DNA of 59,397 nucleotides. It comes from Nesterenkonia alkaliphila. GTDB lineage: Bacteria > Actinomycetota > Actinomycetes > Actinomycetales > Micrococcaceae. Location of the stretch: the NCBI RefSeq assembly GCF_009758175.1, contig NZ_WRPM01000088.1, forward strand, positions 1 to 59,397, in the 5' to 3' direction. The position numbers and the translations under genes were made by a program. The notes under the pieces are model-generated. The model saw only the letters and a list, made by a program, of their open reading frames with translations. It was not told the origin of the DNA and searched no databases. Shown piece by piece: positions 58,465 through 59,397 of this stretch (its first letter is position 1; each line of letters starts with the position of its first letter).

Positions 58465-59337
58465 ATGAGCGCATCCTTCCCCACAGACTGGAGCTCCTGG
58501 GGCGCCCAGGACGTAACAGAACGACGACGCCGTACCCAGCGCACCCTGCCCCAGGTTCCTGCCGCTGTGGGCACCGAGGTGGAGGAGCGCGCCTCCGGGT
58601 GGGTGGGCGTCGTCGTGGGTGTGGAGGCCTCCGGAGGGATCAAGCTGGTCAGGCTGCGTGACTATGACGGCACTGAGCGCGCCTTTCCGCTGGGCTTCGG
58701 CTTCCTGGTGGAGGGTGAGCCGGTGGAGCTGGTGGCGCCGGCAGCCACCGCCAAGCAGGCCGGGCCGCGGCGGACCGCATCAGGGTCCTTCGCATCTGAG
58801 CAGCCCATCCAGGCCCGCACCGCCAGAGCCTCACGGATCTGGGTGGAGGGCACCCATGACGCCGAGCTGGTGGAGAAGGTCTGGGGCGATGACCTGCGCG
58901 AGGTGGGGATAGTGGTGGAGCCGCTGCACGGCGCCGATGATCTTGCTACAGCAGTGCGGATGTTCCAGCCCGGCCCGCAGCGCAGGCTCGGGGTGCTGCT
59001 GGACCATCTGGTGGCAGGCTCCAAGGAGTCGCGGATTGCTGAGCAGACGATGGCACTGCCCGGGGCAGCCGGCAATGTACTGGTGCTGGGTCACCCCTAT
59101 GTGGATGTCTGGCAGGCGGTGAAACCTGAACGGGTGGGCCTGAAGGCATGGCCCCATGTTCCCCGCGGCACGGACATCAAAGTGGGTACTCTGCGGGCCC
59201 TGGGGCTTCCGGCGGCTAACCAGCGGGACATCGCCCACGGCTGGAAGCAGATCCTCTCCCGGGTGCGCAGCTACACCGATCTGGAGCCGAGCCTGCTGGG
59301 CCGGGTGGAGGAGCTCATCGACTTCGTGACGTGTTAG
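58465..59337 (+). CDS. DUF3097 protein
   Basis: A 290-residue protein conserved in actinobacteria. An N-terminal basic segment (TERRRRTQRTLPQVPA) leads to a small beta domain (WVGVVVGVEASGG, RAFPLGFGFLVEGEPVELV). From about residue 120 a TOPRIM-like region follows, with IWVEGTHDAELVEKVWGDDL, GVLLDHLVAGSKESRI and LGHPYVDVWQAVKPE; the conserved Glu, Asp and DH residues suggest metal and nucleic-acid or nucleotide binding. Biochemical role is unknown. The gene often follows hrcA and hemW; hemW is missing here. It contains two copies of the dispersed 11-mer in inverted orientation, one spelled with CGA-CGA-CGC arginine codons. Confidence 0.9.
   Translation: MSASFPTDWSSWGAQDVTERRRRTQRTLPQVPAAVGTEVEERASGWVGVVVGVEASGGIKLVRLRDYDGTERAFPLGFGFLVEGEPVELVAPAATAKQAGPRRTASGSFASEQPIQARTARASRIWVEGTHDAELVEKVWGDDLREVGIVVEPLHGADDLATAVRMFQPGPQRRLGVLLDHLVAGSKESRIAEQTMALPGAAGNVLVLGHPYVDVWQAVKPERVGLKAWPHVPRGTDIKVGTLRALGLPAANQRDIAHGWKQILSRVRSYTDLEPSLLGRVEELIDFVTC
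58521..58531 (-). repeat. Dispersed 11-mer, site 14
   Basis: Antisense in the DUF3097 gene, coding E-R-R-R with GAA CGA CGA CGC. Confidence 0.8.
58606..58616 (+). repeat. Dispersed 11-mer, site 15
   Basis: Sense in the DUF3097 gene, coding G-V-V-V, 74 bases after site 14 and inverted to it. Confidence 0.8.
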
Positions 59338-59345
59338 TCCCGGCG

Positions 59346-59386
59346 GCGGGCGGAGCCCGCTCGCCTCTCGCTCGGCTTCCGCCGAG
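59346..59386 (+). terminator. Tandem hairpins 3' of DUF3097 gene
   Basis: GCGGGC-GGA-GCCCGC (59346-59360) and CTCGGC-TTCC-GCCGAG (59371-59386) are perfect six-base stems starting nine bases past the stop. Confidence 0.65.
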
Positions 59387-59397
59387 CTTCACGCCTA

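Overview
The window is a 59 kb chromosomal piece of a high-GC actinobacterium. The markers are mycobacterial-type integration host factor, PyrR-led pyr operon, DUF3043 and DUF3097 proteins, the actinobacterial qcrCAB/ctaCDEF respiratory set with CtaF, PriA without a Walker A motif, and frequent GTG/TTG starts. Gene order and protein style suggest Micrococcales (Micrococcaceae-like), but the genus cannot be fixed from this sequence. No rRNA, tRNA, CRISPR array, prophage or insertion sequence was recognised. Coding density is very high and no gene-free stretch exceeds about 250 bases.

Layout. 0-5.7 kb (minus): priA, metK, coaBC, rpoZ, gmk, mihF. 5.8-14.9 kb (minus): the pyrimidine operon pyrR-pyrB-pyrC-(membrane protein)-carA-carB-pyrF, mostly joined by ATGA overlaps and preceded by a PyrR-binding leader. 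15-17.4 kb: nusB, efp and an MFS exporter. 17.4-18.8 kb: a lone plus-strand AbiEi/DUF559-type nuclease-fold gene with a palindromic repeat on each side. 18.8-24.8 kb: mltG-aroE-aroC-aroK-aroB, making shikimate and chorismate. 24.9-29.4 kb: DUF349 gene, then hisS and aspS. 29.4-33.6 kb: a small accessory stretch (VOC protein and WYL regulator, methyltransferase, DUF4287 protein, DUF998 protein, a 60-residue membrane ORF). 33.7-35 kb: rarA. 35-45 kb: the respiratory block qcrB/A/C-ctaE, with trpD divergent, def, ctaF-ctaD-ctaC, and erpA. 45-49.7 kb: DUF3043 gene, pyrD, an alpha/beta hydrolase, uppS, recO. 49.7-51.7 kb: leuA with an attenuator-type leucine leader peptide. 51.7-58.3 kb: two small coupled membrane proteins, era, ybeY, phoH, rsmE, dnaJ, hrcA with a CIRCE element. 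58.4-59.3 kb: DUF3097 gene.

The genes are mainly core metabolism: de novo pyrimidine synthesis (pyrR/B/C, carAB, pyrF, distant pyrD), chorismate synthesis feeding trpD, the bc1-aa3 respiratory supercomplex, translation and RNA maturation, and heat-shock control.

The most unusual signal is not a gene. The 11-mer GGCGTCGTCGT (either strand) occurs 15 times exactly, where roughly 0.1 would be expected by chance. It falls in all three coding phases and in two intergenic gaps, and in two genes it costs rare CGA/ATA codons. It behaves like a dispersed sequence-level signal (DNA-uptake, recombination or chromosome-organisation type) that I do not recognise. Also notable are a three-copy repeat of about 55 bp with interleaved complementary arms, two copies of which bracket the AbiEi/DUF559 gene; a CTAC-N5-GTAG dyad found only near the cytochrome oxidase genes; and a widespread TANNNT-N6/7-start arrangement predicting leaderless mRNAs.
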